From: Rutidosis leptorrhynchoides
Taxonomy: Eukaryota > Streptophyta > Magnoliopsida > Asterales > Asteraceae
DNA length: 64,000 nucleotides
Assembly (NCBI RefSeq): GCF_046630445.1
Contig: NC_092333.1
Coordinates: 102,646,501-102,710,500, forward strand
Direction of reading: 5' to 3'
The notes under the pieces were generated by a model, which was not told where the DNA came from, searched no databases, and saw only the letters and a list, made by a program, of their open reading frames with translations. The first letter of the stretch is position 1. Every line of letters starts with the position of its first letter. Shown piece after piece: positions 22,432 to 35,152 of the stretch. Made by a program: the position numbers and the translations under genes.

Positions 22432-25339
22432 TGAAAGGATCCGAAACTAATCATCCGGACGATGTCCATATTGATTACAAACGAATTACAACAGTTGATA
22501 ACATCGCGGGGTACTTGACCTCTATATGATACATTTTACAAACGTTGCATTTATTCTTAAAAGGCAATCTATCTTTACATCGAGAATTGACATATTCACC
22601 TAACATTTCATAATAACCAAATGACCTAATCTGTCCATTACTTAACAATAGTCTCTAATGAACTTCAATGACTCGAATGCAACGTCCTTGTATCATGGCT
22701 TAAAGGGTCCCAAGTAGTATCCTTAACATGAGCTAATGCACAGCGGAAGACTTAATTCGTACCTGAGAATAACATGCTTTAAAATGTCAACATAAAGTTG
22801 GTGAGATATATAGGTTTGATGCTAGCAGTGTTATAACAATGGACCACAAGATTTCATATTCATAAGCGTTTAAATAAAAATATTCTAAGTGGTTGAGCAC
22901 TTGGTAACCATACTTAACATTTAATCACGTCGCATATTCCCTTTAATATGAAATCTTACTACACCGTACCAAGGTGTAGTCACAAAACGAAGTACTGTGC
23001 AACCGTTGAATACTGGTCGTCCAGTCCGGTTGGGGTTGTCAGGCCCGATAGATCTATCAACAGGATTCGCGTTTACAATACCGCTGTAAATAGTAGTTAC
23101 CAAGCTATAGGGAAGTATGCCAGTGGTACAACTCAACGTAGAATATATTTTTCAGTTACTTGTGTCCATATCGTAAAACATAAAATGCATGTATTCTCAT
23201 CCCGAAATATTTAAAGTTTAAAAGTGGGACTATATACTCACCTAATGTATTTTGTAGTAAAATACATATAACACCATTGATAACTTATAAGGTTGGCCTT
23301 CGATTCACGAACCTATTTTATTATATATATTTACATATTGATCAATATCTATCTAACAATTAAAGTTAATTTACAGTGTATCACAATCCTAATGCTCGAG
23401 ACTGATATGCAACGGTTAACAAAATAATTTTGACTCAAAATGATTTTCAAAAGTTTATACCTGATTCAATATCGTCATGTTATATTTTTAAATATTTCCA
23501 CAAAACTTATTATGTAAATAATATAACTTATTTATTGTTAAATAAAAAATATATCAAAATGATAATAATAATAATAATACTAATCAAATAATAATAACAA
23601 TTTTAAAGACGACGTAAAAATAGAAATATTCACTTTAATAATTTGTACAAAAGTTCAGTTGGCTATAACTTCAAATCCGTCCGTCGAATCCATTTGACAT
23701 CTAAATGAAAAGTTTATAGTTTTTCGCCACCTTTCCAAAAACGTATATATCATATACCTTTACTTAGCCACAAGCTTAATTAATTCAGATTCTATCTTAA
23801 ATTATATTTTGACAAAAATAAATACACGAACATGCACAATCCTAAATTCTCGAGTACTAGTCAGGGATACACTAAAAATAAATAAAAGTTAAGTTTAGAG
23901 TGCTCACGTATCAATATTGAGATTCAATATTGTAGGAAAGGTTTATAAACGCCACAGGGATAATAAACACAAATTTTACTCACGAGCAAAACCCCCGATC
24001 CATACCCATAACTTCCATAGCTATCACCCATAATCTCATAAATTTTGTCCCACTCATGACACCAGTTTTTGGAAACACTTGGGCGGAACCCCGTCATACC
24101 ATTTTGTGTATAATTAATATTAATAACACTCATAATCTAAAATTGATGTTAATAATAATAATACTAAGATTATCAATCTTAATAATAATATTAATAATTT
24201 TTAAAATTTAATAATTAAGATAAATATGGTAAATAATACGTAGTAATATAGATAATTAATAATATTTAGGTGTGAGTGTGTGCAAGTGTTTGATGAAATG
24301 ATATTCTTATTACGGAGTATATATGGTATCATGAAGACAGAAGTGAAAACAAAAAAAAAAAAAAAAATAAAAATAAAAAAAAAATAAAAAATAAAAATGG
24401 TTAAGCTCATCTGTAAACTCGTGTTATATTTATAAGTCTGAAATGGGTCCTACGTCCCTGCGACTTGTGGTTGTCCAAAAAAAACCAGCTGTCACCCATT
24501 TGATCTCTTGTGCCAACATGAGTATATATATATTATTTTAATATATTTAATTTTATTAATTAATTAAATAATATATTATATTTACCTTAAGAGTAAAAAT
24601 ATAATTTTTACAAAAATCACTTTTACTTTTTCACATGACTAAAGTCCCGGTTCCGGTTTTTCAAATACAGTTTCGTATGCTGAGAAAACGGACCTTTTAC
24701 GTTTAGTGATTCGTACCTTTATCAAAATTTAACCTTAAATTTATGGAAAACTAACCCACTCAAAATGTAACTTAATCTTTTGAGTGTTGTGGTAATTTAC
24801 TTGTATAAATCCAAGTCCCGTTGTTTTTCAAAGTATATTTTTAAATCGAAAACGTTTTATTTTAAGTTAAATATTATATTTAAAAAAATATATTTGATGA
24901 ACACGTTTTATTTAAATATTTATTTTTATTAAAATCACGGACCGTTAACACTTACAATTTGTCAAAAGGTTTCTAGAAAAGTTCCGACTTTTAATTAACG
25001 TTAAAATCTTTATTTTTATAAAAACAACTCGTTATCAAATTGACAAAAACATATCCAGATATTTATAAATCTTATTATCTTTTACCCTCGCCGATAAATA
25101 TAATATTCTTATATCGAAACCTATTATATCTAGTACTTTGTTATCATTAACTATAAATAAATATATAACATATAAACACATAAACGTTCGTGAATCGTCA
25201 GGCTTGGTCAAAAGGGTAACTAATCATCCAGATATAGATTTGAGGCTTTCTAGACTCAACATTAGGGTTTTTGCTTATCGTGTCGGAAACATATAGAGTT
25301 TAGGGTTTAAATTTGGTCGGAAATTTCCGGGTCGTTACA
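22432..25339 (-). repeat. element A 5' LTR
   Basis: 2,908 bp, near-identical to the 3' LTR. Short ORFs inside it occur in both LTRs and have no recognisable product. Confidence 0.92.
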
Positions 25340-25344
25340 TACTT

Positions 25345-28300
25345 CTCCTGAGATAGCCATAACCTTTTATTCTTCCTATCTCGGGTTATCTGCATTTCCA
25401 AAATCTGTTGAGCCTGTCCTAAGTCTTTCATGTCAAAAGACTTAGAGAGTTCCTTCTTCAGCTGGTTGATCTTCGTTACGTCTTTCCCTACGATCAAAAT
25501 ATCGTCTACATAAAGTAGAAGAGCAACGAAATCTCCTTCAGAAAACTTCTGAATGTAGACACACTCATCTGCTGCAGTTTTCTTGTACCCGTGACTCACC
25601 ATGCACGAGTCAAACTTCTTGTACCACTGCCTAGGTGCCTGCTTTAAACCGTACAAACTTTTCTTCAGCTTGCATACGAGGTTATCTCCTGAAACCTCAA
25701 AACCTTCTGGCTGCTCCATGTAAATTTCTTCATGTAAATCTCCATGAAGAAAAGCTGTCTTTACATCCATCTGTTCAAGCTCCAAGTTCATACTTGCGAC
25801 CAATCCAAGTATGACTCTAATTGAAGTCATCTTGACTACTGGTGAAAATATCTCGTCAAAATCAATCCCTTTCTTCTGTTGGAATCCTTTGACTACAAGT
25901 CGTGCTTTGTATTTCACCACTTTTCCACTACCATCCTTTTTCAGCTTGAACACCCATTTATTTTTCAGTGCCTTCTTCCCGCGTGGAAGTTCTACAATCT
26001 CATAAGTTTGATTTTTCTGCAGAGAATCCATCTCATCCTGCATTGCGAGCAACCATTTTTCTTTATTCTTATGAGTTAATGCTTCATGAAAACTCTCCGA
26101 TTCTCCATCTTCAGTAAGTAGAAGGTACTCGGATTCTGGATATCTACTCGATGGAATCCGACCTCGTTCAGATCTACAAACTTCTGGAACATTCTGAGGA
26201 CATCCACCATCATCTTGACCTTGTGATGGTGCTGGAACGTCTGGCAGATGGGGTTGTGGCTCCCCCTGCTCAGCACCGTCATTTTCCTCATTATCTTCTA
26301 CTTCTGGCATTTCTTCTTGCATTGAAAATTCATTTCTCATGAATGATTCCGTTGTTGCCTCTGGCACCTGAGCAGCAACATTTGACTTCTGAGATATTGT
26401 GGGCTTTTCAATATCTTCTATTGTCTGGCTTTCATGGAACATCACGTCCCTACTTCTGATCACCTTTTTCTCCTTTGGATCCCATAATCTGTATCCAAAT
26501 TCTTCATCTCCATAGCCTATGAATATGCATGGAGTGGTCCTTGCATCCAGCTTCTGCCTGAGCTCCTTGGATACATGTGCGTATGCCAAACATCCAAATA
26601 CTCTTAAGTGAGAGTATGATGGATCCTTTCCAGACCAAAGTTTCTCCGGAACTTCAAAATTCAGTGGTACTGATGGAGATCGGTTGATCAAATAACAAGC
26701 GGCTCTGACTGCTTCTCCCCAGAATGGCTTTGGTAGCTTAGCCATACTGAGCATGCTCCGAACACGTTCCATGATTGTTCGGTTCATTCTTTCTGCTATA
26801 CCATTATGTTGAGGGGTACGTGGGACCGTCTTCTCATGTCGGATGCCATTTGATCTGCAATAGGCATTGAACTGCCTGGAAGAGTATTCACCGTCGTTGT
26901 CGGATCGAAGACACTTTAACTTCTTTCCTGTCTCACGTTCTACCATGACATGGAACTGTTTGAAGTAATCGAACACCTGGTCCTTCGTCCGTAAGAAATA
27001 TACCCACACCTTTCGAGAAGTATCATCGATAAACGTCAGAAAGTATCGATTGCCGCCAATTGATTCAACCTCCAAGGGACCGCAAACATCAGAGTGTACC
27101 AGACTGAGTAACTCTGATTTTTTCGTTGAAGAGGAATTAAACGAGACTCTATGCTGCTTACCAAACAGACAATGATTGCAAGGATCTAGTGCAGCATCCT
27201 TGTCTACATTGATAAACTCCTTCTTTATTAGGGTAGACAACCCTTTCTCACTCATGTGACCGAGTCTCTGGTGCCATAAATTTTGTGAAGCCTCCTTTTC
27301 TGCAACATTAATACTGTCTGTGCAGATCTTCACATGAGTCTTGTACAGTGTGCCACAAATGTGTCCCCGAGCGAATATCATAGCGCCTCTTGACAATTTC
27401 CATGTGCCTCTATTGAAATGACTATCATAGCCCTGTTTATCGAGAGCTACCACAGAAAGTAGATTCAGCCGAAGATCTGGCACATGGCGGACATCCTTCA
27501 AAGTAATTGTGCTCCCGGAACTTGTCTTTATCCTGACATCTCCAATTCCGACAATCTCAGCGGAACTGGAATTTCCCATCTTCATAACTCCAAAGTCACC
27601 AGCTTTGTATGTTGTGAAGTATTCCTTGTATGGAGTCACGTGGTAGGAAGCTGCAGTATCTACCACCCATTCTGTTTCTTCTCGTGAGACGTGAAGGCAT
27701 GTCTCATCATGGGTTGAACAATAAGCTACATCACCAGAGATAGCAACTAATGTTTCTCCACCCTTATTCTTCGGCTGTGAACTGCTTTGACCTTGTTCCT
27801 CTTTTAATCTATAGCAGTTCTTCTTCATATGTCCCTCTAATCCACAATGATGACATTTATATGTTGGTTTTCTGCCATCAGCTGACCTGCCCCTGCTCTT
27901 ACTTCTGCCTCTCCATTTATTTTTGCTACTCATTCGCTGTCTCCCCCGATTCTCTGTGACAAAGGCATGGGTCTGATCTGTGCCCATGTCCTTTCTCCTT
28001 GCCTCTTCACTGAATAGGGCATCCTTGACCATTGACATGGTAAGTTTGCCATTCGGTGCTGAGTTGCTGAGTGTTACTACCAGCGTTTCCCAACTATCGG
28101 GAAGGGAACTAAGTAGCAGTAGCGCCTGAACTTCATCGCCAAGCGGCATCTCTACAGACGATAACTGGTTGACCAAGCTCTGGAACTCACTGGTATGCTC
28201 GGCAACTGAAGTTCCACTTTTGAGCTTCATGTTGACTAAACGCCTCATCAGCAGGGCTTTATTCCGAGCAGTCTTGGCTTGATACATGTCCTCCAACTTT

Positions 28301-28575
28301 TTCCAGAGGACATATGCGTCTGTCTCTTGTGCAACATGGTGGAAGACACTATGATCAATCCATTGACGGATCTGACCAATAGTTTTTCGGTTTGATTTCT
28401 TCCACTCTTTCTCTTTGGCAGAATCAGGGTTTATACCCTTCAATTCAATAGGATCGAACAAATCCTTACAGCTGAGGAGATCTTCCATCCGAGGTTTCCA
28501 CAGCGTGTAGTTTGTTGCTGTGAGCATAATCATAGCTCCGGAAGATGATGTTGACTCTTCTGTGGACATTATCAC
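25345..28575 (-). pseudogene. copia gag-protease-integrase-reverse transcriptase region
   Basis: Fossil polyprotein. Gag start MIMSTEESTSSSGAMIML; zinc knuckle CHHCGLEGHMKKNC near 27810-27855; protease with WVVDTAASYHVT; integrase zinc finger (HQRLGHMS) and core (SDVCGPLE, NGIAERMNRT); reverse transcriptase with AFLHGDLHEEIYMEQPEGF and YVDDIL. It is open over about 1,080 codons, unusually well preserved, but cut off in the reverse-transcriptase/RNase H region by element A. Confidence 0.9.
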
Positions 28576-28769
28576 CTTAAAAATAATTTTTCAACACAAA
28601 CGGGGTTGAATTGTAGAAAACAGAGATCACCGTTACGTCCGGAACGGTTGAAAATGGTGGAATAGACACTTCGCGGCTTAAATTCCACTTACGGGGCAAA
28701 ATTATAATTTTTATAAACTTCAGGGACCAAAAAAATGAAATTCTAAAAATTTCAGGGACCAAATTGTAA

Positions 28770-28870
28770 AATTTCAGTACCGCTACAGTACCGCTATAGT
28801 ACTGCTACAGTACTGCTACAGTGACATGCTACAGTACCGCCAGCTGCTACAGTGAATTGCTACAGTGATC
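28770..28870 (-). repeat. ctacagta mini-repeats in copia leader
   Basis: About nine spaced copies of gctacagt(a/g) in 100 bp between the primer site and gag. Confidence 0.85.
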
Positions 28871-29106
28871 GTCTTCTCCGGCGAAAATTCCGGCACCGGT
28901 CGTCTTCTCCGGAGAGATTCCGGCGAGTTGACCAAACTTTGACCGCGTTTTCTGGGCTCGTTATAACTCCGTTTAAGTCGCCGTTTTTTGCGTTGGACTC
29001 GGTTCGACGAGACGAATCTAATGGTACACTCAAAATTGGATTTTGAGAAAACTTCAGAAGACCCAAAAACTCAACCAACGTCTCTAACCAAGCTCTTGAT
29101 ACCACT

Positions 29107-29463
29107 TGTTAGGAAGAGGGGATCGCCTGGACGTTGGGAGATATAAATTTGAGAGAAAAACAACTCTATTACTCACAAGAATAGATTTACAGAGTATTAC
29201 AAAACTCTTACAAAAAAAAAAACTCTCAAGCTCACACACACTCTCTAGGTTGTGATTACACTTCTCTGAATGATTTGGGATGATTTACAATTGAGGTTTG
29301 CACCTCTATTTATAGTAAAAATTCTATGGCGGTGGAAGGGTGTGAACGGAGATGGTGGACGGCCGTCATCGTGTTCATCTTTGCTTCTTCTACATGGTGT
29401 TCAAAGAAGACTACTTTGAACATCTAGAAGGTGAGCTTCTAGATTGTAGGCTGGAAACTTTCA
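29107..29463 (-). repeat. copia 5' LTR
   Basis: 357 bp. Primer-binding site immediately inside at 29092-29104. Confidence 0.93.
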
Positions 29464-29811
29464 TATAGATCCACCAATATTTAATGTCTACTTTCAAAAA
29501 TACCCTCCAATAAATTCTATCATGAATATTGTGCAAGACATGATATAAGGATATGTTATTCAATTTAAGTGGATCTATTAAAAAGAAGGTTGGAAATATC
29601 AATTCCTTTGATGTATGGTATATATGTATATTTTGATATATAGTTCCCAACGTATGCTTGTTATTTCAAAAAGCAGAAGTAGAACAATAAGTCGAAATAG
29701 AAACATTGCAAATTATGTTTCTCTCTACTATTTTACTTATTTCAACTTTATTAGCTACTATTATTATCCATACCGCTCTATTTCATGATCCATTTATCTT
29801 AGTAAATAGTA
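29464..29811. other. pre-insertion flank right of copia
   Basis: AT-rich, with a weak inverted pair (tagatccac near 29465, gtggatcta near 29570) that may be an old MITE. No gene seen. Confidence 0.35.
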
Positions 29812-30097
29812 CTCCTTCCGTCTCATAAAAAGAGTCTACATTACTATTTATATATGTTTCAAAATAAATGTCTCTTCCTCAAAATGACACTAAAAAGTCA
29901 CTGAAAATTCAATACTACCCTATTTATATATGGAAGTCAGCAACAAATTTACTCACAACTTCTTCTCTCACTTACTTTGTTAAGGAAACTAATTAATATG
30001 ATATCATATTAAGTGAAGGACAATATAGACCTTTTAACAACATATCTTAAATCAAACATTTTTTTATTGAGGGACACTTTTTATGAGACGGATGGAG
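29812..30097. mobile_element. Stowaway (Tc1/mariner) MITE
   Basis: 286 bp with ends ctccttccgtctcataaaaa and tttttatgagacggatggag, complementary inverted repeats of the classic Stowaway type, flanked by the TA dinucleotide on both sides (29810-29811, 30098-30099). No coding. Confidence 0.92.
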
Positions 30098-30351
30098 TAT
30101 CTATTAACTTTTATTAATAATATCCACATAAGTGACTTCTTAGAATTTTTCCTTAATACTAATATTAATTCACTAAAAGAAGTAAAACAATTACTTATAT
30201 TATCGAGAATATATTTACTTCTTAAATTTATATAATTATACTCTTTCAAGCTTTGGTTGAATTTAACAACATAAAACATATAACTGAAAGATTGATCAAA
30301 TTCTTCATTCTCATATACTCCGTATTCTATTCTATTGGTCCTTTTATTCTC

Positions 30352-31291
30352 CATGTTAGACGATAATAAAGTTCGAGTTTGTTTGTGAGCTTAAGGTCCA
30401 TTATAGTGATTAGGATTTTAAAGTATCCATTGTAATCTATCAATACATGACGATAATAAAACCCGTAGGTATTATGCTTTATTCATCGGGTATTTATAGA
30501 TTACAATAGATACTCTAAAACCCGAATTGCTATAATGTACCCTAAGCCCACATACAAACTTGGAACCTAGTCAAGCTATGCGGCTCATTTTCACGCCGAT
30601 CACAATTTATTATTTTATTTAATTAGACATTAAACATTAAAAAGAAATAACAAGAAAGAAAAATAGAAATCGAAGGTGTAGTAGTGTTGGTTACGTATAA
30701 AGTAGAGAGGGATTGTAACGCTTTTGGTGTGGTCGATTGGGGTATTTATTTTTTTATTTTATTCAAGATATAAAAAAGGATCATGTTTTGGTCACATGAA
30801 GGGAATAATGGCTGTATAAAAAGATTTTTTCCTAACAAAAGTAGAGTATTGCAAATAAGTTAAAAGGAACAACTGCCAGTAGAAAAACTAGAAGAAAAAA
30901 TATATAAAAAAGAAGAAGAGAAATAACTTTAAGGAGATAAGATGTAGGAAAACTAAGTGGACGGCTTGAATGTTTGATAGCTATAAGGTACAGAAAAAGA
31001 AAAATGATAAGTTTACGTAAGAAATGTTGCAGTTTAGTACTTGACGATGACGACAAGGTGAGAGTTAAGGTGTTTTGACTGGGTAGTATGGAGAATGCGG
31101 CTCACGAGGGCCGACTAAGTCTCGGGATCAGACCCGCTCTTGATACCATGTAAGAGAATAGAACCCGTAGGTATTATGTTTTATTCATCGAGTATTTATA
31201 GGTTACAATGGATACTCTAAAACCCTAATTACTATAACTGACCCTTAGCCCACATACAAACTCGGAATTTATTATCGTCTGACGTCTAACA
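30352..31291 (-). mobile_element. small TRIM-like LTR element with a partly inverted left end
   Basis: A 143-bp LTR at 31149-31291 (tgtaagag...gtctaaca) is preceded on its left by gctcttgatacca (31136-31148), an initiator-Met primer site, so sense is minus. A similar direct copy lies at about 30455-30560. Just left of that, 30352-30445 carries the LTR end again in inverted orientation. The interior (about 0.6 kb) has no retroviral coding. Fits a terminal-repeat retrotransposon in miniature that has been rearranged. Confidence 0.55.
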
Positions 31292-31372
31292 TCCAACCCA
31301 ACGATATGATATCACCTTTTGATGTTCATGCAATTCCTTAAATTTGATAAAAACCCATTCAATTGAAAACTA

Positions 31373-31440
31373 GTTTTGTAAGTCATTAACTGTGCCTTCT
31401 CATTAAGTTTTGTAAGTCATTAACTGTGCCTTCTCATTAA
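31373..31440. repeat. perfect 34-bp tandem duplication
   Basis: gttttgtaagtcattaac...cattaa at 31373-31406 is repeated exactly at 31407-31440. Confidence 0.95.
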
Positions 31441-31589
31441 ACTATCATTGGGTATTTATACAATAGTGTTGGATTGCCCAACGAGCAATCGATTCCAACT
31501 AGGAAAGAAAATCGTATTCGAATTACAATACTTGCCCTATACAATACTTTCCTAGTCTAATTATAATCTAGGCTATTAAGTTTGTTTTT

Positions 31590-32405
31590 ATTTTTTGAAA
31601 AGCAAGGACTTTTTATTGATCACAACCAAATTGTACAATGTTCATAATTACAACACGAAACAAAATTACAACTCAAAGTATAAGGTTGCAAAGTAAGCAA
31701 CTAAAATGCTCTAAACTAACTCGAAAGGTAAGAGTGCGGGTTGCTCAACCAAGTAAGCCAATCGAACTTTTTTTCCTCTTGATCTAAGTGAAATCCATTC
31801 AAAGGACTTGACTGAGATTTCGTTAAGAGAAACCGGAGCACTCCACGAAGTTCCACGAAAATTTTTATTATTACGATTCTTCCAAATGTAGTAAGCACTT
31901 ATCCACTCGATAGCATGCCAAATTTTCTTCCCGAATGTAGACATCGAGACCCCGGAATTGCCTCTAAGGATCTCGTTAAAACTAAGATTCGAAAATGCAC
32001 CCAAACCCCACCATTGAAAAACCTGATTCCAAATGTCATGTGCATACGAGCAAAAGACCATAGTATGATCCCTATTTCCAAGTCGTCGTCACAAAGGGGA
32101 CATCTAACACAATGAAGATCGATACCCCTTTTGACCAACTCAATCCGCATCTGTAGTCTTTTTTTCATCAATCGCCACACGAAAATTTCAATCTTTTTAG
32201 GTACCAAGTTGTTACGCAAGGTACTTATTGGATTATTACCCGAAGCAAGAATTAAGTCATCACATAAGCCCGATAGTTTTTTGACTGTGAACGGTTTTTC
32301 ACCATCCAAAGCCCATTCCCATGTATCTTTCTCCTCGCCTAGCTGGACGTTCGCAATCATCAGTAGCAATGATTCAAGCCCACCTAAACCTCGACCCATT
32401 GGTTG
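31590..32405 (-). pseudogene. 5'-truncated LINE (L1-type) end with zf-RVT domain
   Basis: Minus-strand frames show FTVKKLSGLCDDLI, NLVPKKIEIFVWRLMKKRLQ, RGIDLHCVRCPLCDDD (the Cys-x2-Cys of zf-RVT) and then, in a second frame, WNQVFQWWGLGAF and KKIWHAIEWISAYYIWKNRN. This is the C-terminal third of plant L1 ORF2. At least one frameshift separates the parts. The 3' end has aataaa and a short A-rich tail (complement at 31590-31605). It is a dead, 5'-truncated copy. Confidence 0.85.
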
Positions 32406-32491
32406 ATGGGCCCAGGCCCAGTTGAACCTGCCTCCTTGTTGTTATCGCATACTAACAATAAGGTTTTATTTCTCTTTCTAATCAATATAGT

Positions 32492-33851
32492 TGTGACGAC
32501 CCGGAAATTTCTGACCAAATTTAAACTTGATCTTTATATGATTTCGACACGATAAGCAAAGTCTGTAAGGTTGAGTCTCAAAATTTTAAACTGTTCAATT
32601 GACCATCGACCGTTCTCAACGATTCACGAACAACTATTTGTAAATAGATATGTTTATATTTAAATAAATATATATAATTTGAAATATAATTTATGATGTA
32701 ATTGTTAGAAATTAATTATGTAAAAATAATAATTATTATTTAAAACATATCTAGATATATAAATAAAGTGTATTATAAAATAAATATTAAATGATTGTAA
32801 TACTTGTTTGATGTTTCGATTGATTTTAAGCAAGTTAAATTCAAACTTATGTAATTTTAAAATAAACGGTGATAAGAAAATGAGTTCTATAAATTTTAGA
32901 CTTACTAAAAATGTATTTAGGATTTAGTTATTAAATTTTAACACTTTTTATATTTTACTCAGAATTGGGAGTGAATAATTAATGTAATATTTATTTAATA
33001 GTTAATGACCAAATTTTATACCATAATGACCCAAATAAATATACTTAACTTAAAATTTTGGAATTTTTCTGAAAGACTTTTATCATCCACTGTTTAACAA
33101 CGGGGAACGAATTACACTGTGTGTAAACTGTCGGCATATCTAATTGGTGTTTGAATTGTGCACGTTTAATTGTTGAGTCTTTATATTATCTTAATACTAT
33201 ATTCTACAACTTTCTTTTATATCTATAATATATATCTATCTATATATATAATACAGACATACATGATATACATTAATAAACACTGCACCACCATTCGAGA
33301 ACCACCAATCACCACTTGAATCCGCCACTTCACCTTGGCATCATCATGAACAACCTCGTGTTCATCACCACCGTACACGGCCACCATGCTTCATCACCTT
33401 TTACCTCCATCCGTCACCCACCACAACCTTTCTTATTCGAATCATCCACACCCACTTCACCTCCAACACACCAATCATCACCACCATCGTGAACTATCAC
33501 CACCTCGATTTACCACCCTCATTTCATCGTTTGATCACCAACCCCGCCACCATCGAACTTCATTAAATCACCACATCAAACCATCATAACCATCACCTTT
33601 TGTTTTCTGATTCGTTTAATAACCGAGAACCAACTCAGTCAATACCACTCGATCATCACTTCAGCACCCACCGGTTACATCTGTTTTCGTTTCTATCATT
33701 GGCGAACGAAAACACCAACCAAGAACCTTTTGTTATTCGTTGATATCATTGAGTTACATGTTACTCGACATGTTGCTTGCTGCTGCAACTACAATGGTTA
33801 CTGCAACTACTACTTAATATTTATGTTATTCGAGTACACCCATTTTCACGT
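32492..33851 (+). repeat. fragment D: partial LTR related to element C, opposite orientation
   Basis: Starts tgtgacgacccggaaattt, the sense start of the A/B/C LTR family. It follows the same order of segments as the C LTR (AT-rich block, cggcat motif, CCACCA-rich block) at clear divergence. It ends exactly where element C begins. Apparent His/Pro-rich ORFs come from the CAC-rich block. Confidence 0.65.
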
Positions 33852-35061
33852 TGTGATGACCCGTCCTAATCCACCTGGACGAAGTCTTCAACAACTGATT
33901 CCATTACGAGGTACACACCTCTATATGTCTTGAACGACTCCATGTAATATCTTTAAAATGAGCAAATGCACAGCAAAAGACTTAATTCGTACCTGAGAAT
34001 AAACATGCTTAAAAGTGTCAACCAAAAGGTTGGTGAGTTCATAGGTTTATCATAACAATCATTTCAATATATTAATAGACCACAAGATTTCCATTTATAA
34101 ATATATGTACACTCGCAAGTGTATAAAACCGTTCTGCTTATGTTGAGGCCTCAGTAACTAACCTTAACAATAATATAATAAGTCATCTTTGTAAAGATGG
34201 ATATATACACTCGCAAGTGTATAAGTAATCCTCGAAGTACTAAACATCCGCCCACTAACTCTTATGTCTAGTGCAGCCTACAGGATGGGGGTGTTAAGCC
34301 CGATAGATCTATCTTTAGGATTCGCGCTCACATGCTCTTATAACATGTAACTAAATTACCTAGCACATCAATCCGCAGAATTATCATTTTTGATCACTTG
34401 TCTCTATTTCGTAAAGCATTTATAAAATATTGCATGTATTCTCGGCCCAAAATATATATATTGCAAAAGCAATTAAAAAGGGAGCAAATGAAACTCACAA
34501 TACTGTATTTTGTAGTAAAAATACATATGACGGCATTGAACAAGTGTAGGGTTAGCCTCGGATTCACGAACCTATATCATGTATATATATCAAAACATTA
34601 TAATATAAATCAACTAAGTTTATATATATTCTGTTATGTATTAAGATTAATATTCTTATGTATAATTTCATTAATACTTATAATACGTTATGATACTTAT
34701 TTGATATTTAATTAATGTTACACCAATAATATTAGTTAAAACAAAATTTTATGTAATATTAGTATACTTTATATATTTTTATATAAATATCCTTTGTTTG
34801 CAAAGTTAATAATTTTTTAATAATACTAGCTTAAGGATAATGATAATAGTGATAGTAATAATAGTAATAATAAAAATGAAAATTTTAAAAATGACAATTT
34901 TAATAAAGATAATAACTTTAATAATAATATTATATGATAGTTTTAATAATAAAAATGCTACAATAATAATAATACTAATAAAATAATAATAATAATTATA
35001 ATGTTAATAATAATAATAATGATGTTAATAATACTTGTGATAATAATAATGTTAATGATAC

Positions 35062-35064
<3 letters not shown>

Positions 35065-35147
<83 letters not shown>

Positions 35148-35152
35148 TTACT
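35065..35152. repeat. (TAA)n microsatellite in element C left LTR
   Basis: About 28 units; the corresponding place in the right LTR (61275-61300) has only a few. Confidence 0.9.

Larger units (their letters stand above)
15571..25339 (-). mobile_element. element A: non-autonomous LTR retrotransposon (LARD-like), very young
   Basis: LTRs 15571-18482 and 22432-25339 with target duplication tactt (15566-15570, 25340-25344). The primer site gctctgatacca (22418-22429; initiator-Met tRNA) adjoins the right LTR, so sense is the minus strand. The LTRs are almost identical: by eye one base difference (18293 region versus 25143 region) plus a poly-A length change, implying a very recent insertion. The 3.95-kb interior has no gag-pol. 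It carries a short coiled-coil ORF remnant, a degenerate poly(A)-binding-protein fragment and an antisense 57-codon ORF. Related to elements B and C. Confidence 0.92.
14403..29463 (-). mobile_element. Ty1/copia LTR retrotransposon (Tork/Tnt1-like), split by element A
   Basis: LTRs at 14403-14756 and 29107-29463, bounded TG...CA, with target duplication tatag at 14398-14402 and 29464-29468. The primer site (gctcttgatacca, 29092-29104, complement of initiator-Met tRNA 3' end) touches the right LTR, so the element runs on the minus strand. A purine tract (complement of attctccccctcc, 14757-14769) adjoins the left LTR. Parts in order: gag, protease, integrase, reverse transcriptase, then element A, then RNase H. 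The LTRs differ by about two substitutions and a few indels, so it is young. Apart from the insertion of A the element looks close to whole. Clade is by resemblance. Confidence 0.93.

Noticed and set aside
30832-31056. 74-codon hydrophobic ORF
   Set aside because: A/T-rich interior of the TRIM-like element; no conserved homologue in the window and no promoter.
33386-33589. His/Pro-rich ORF
   Set aside because: CAC-rich low-complexity segment of the LTR fragment D.
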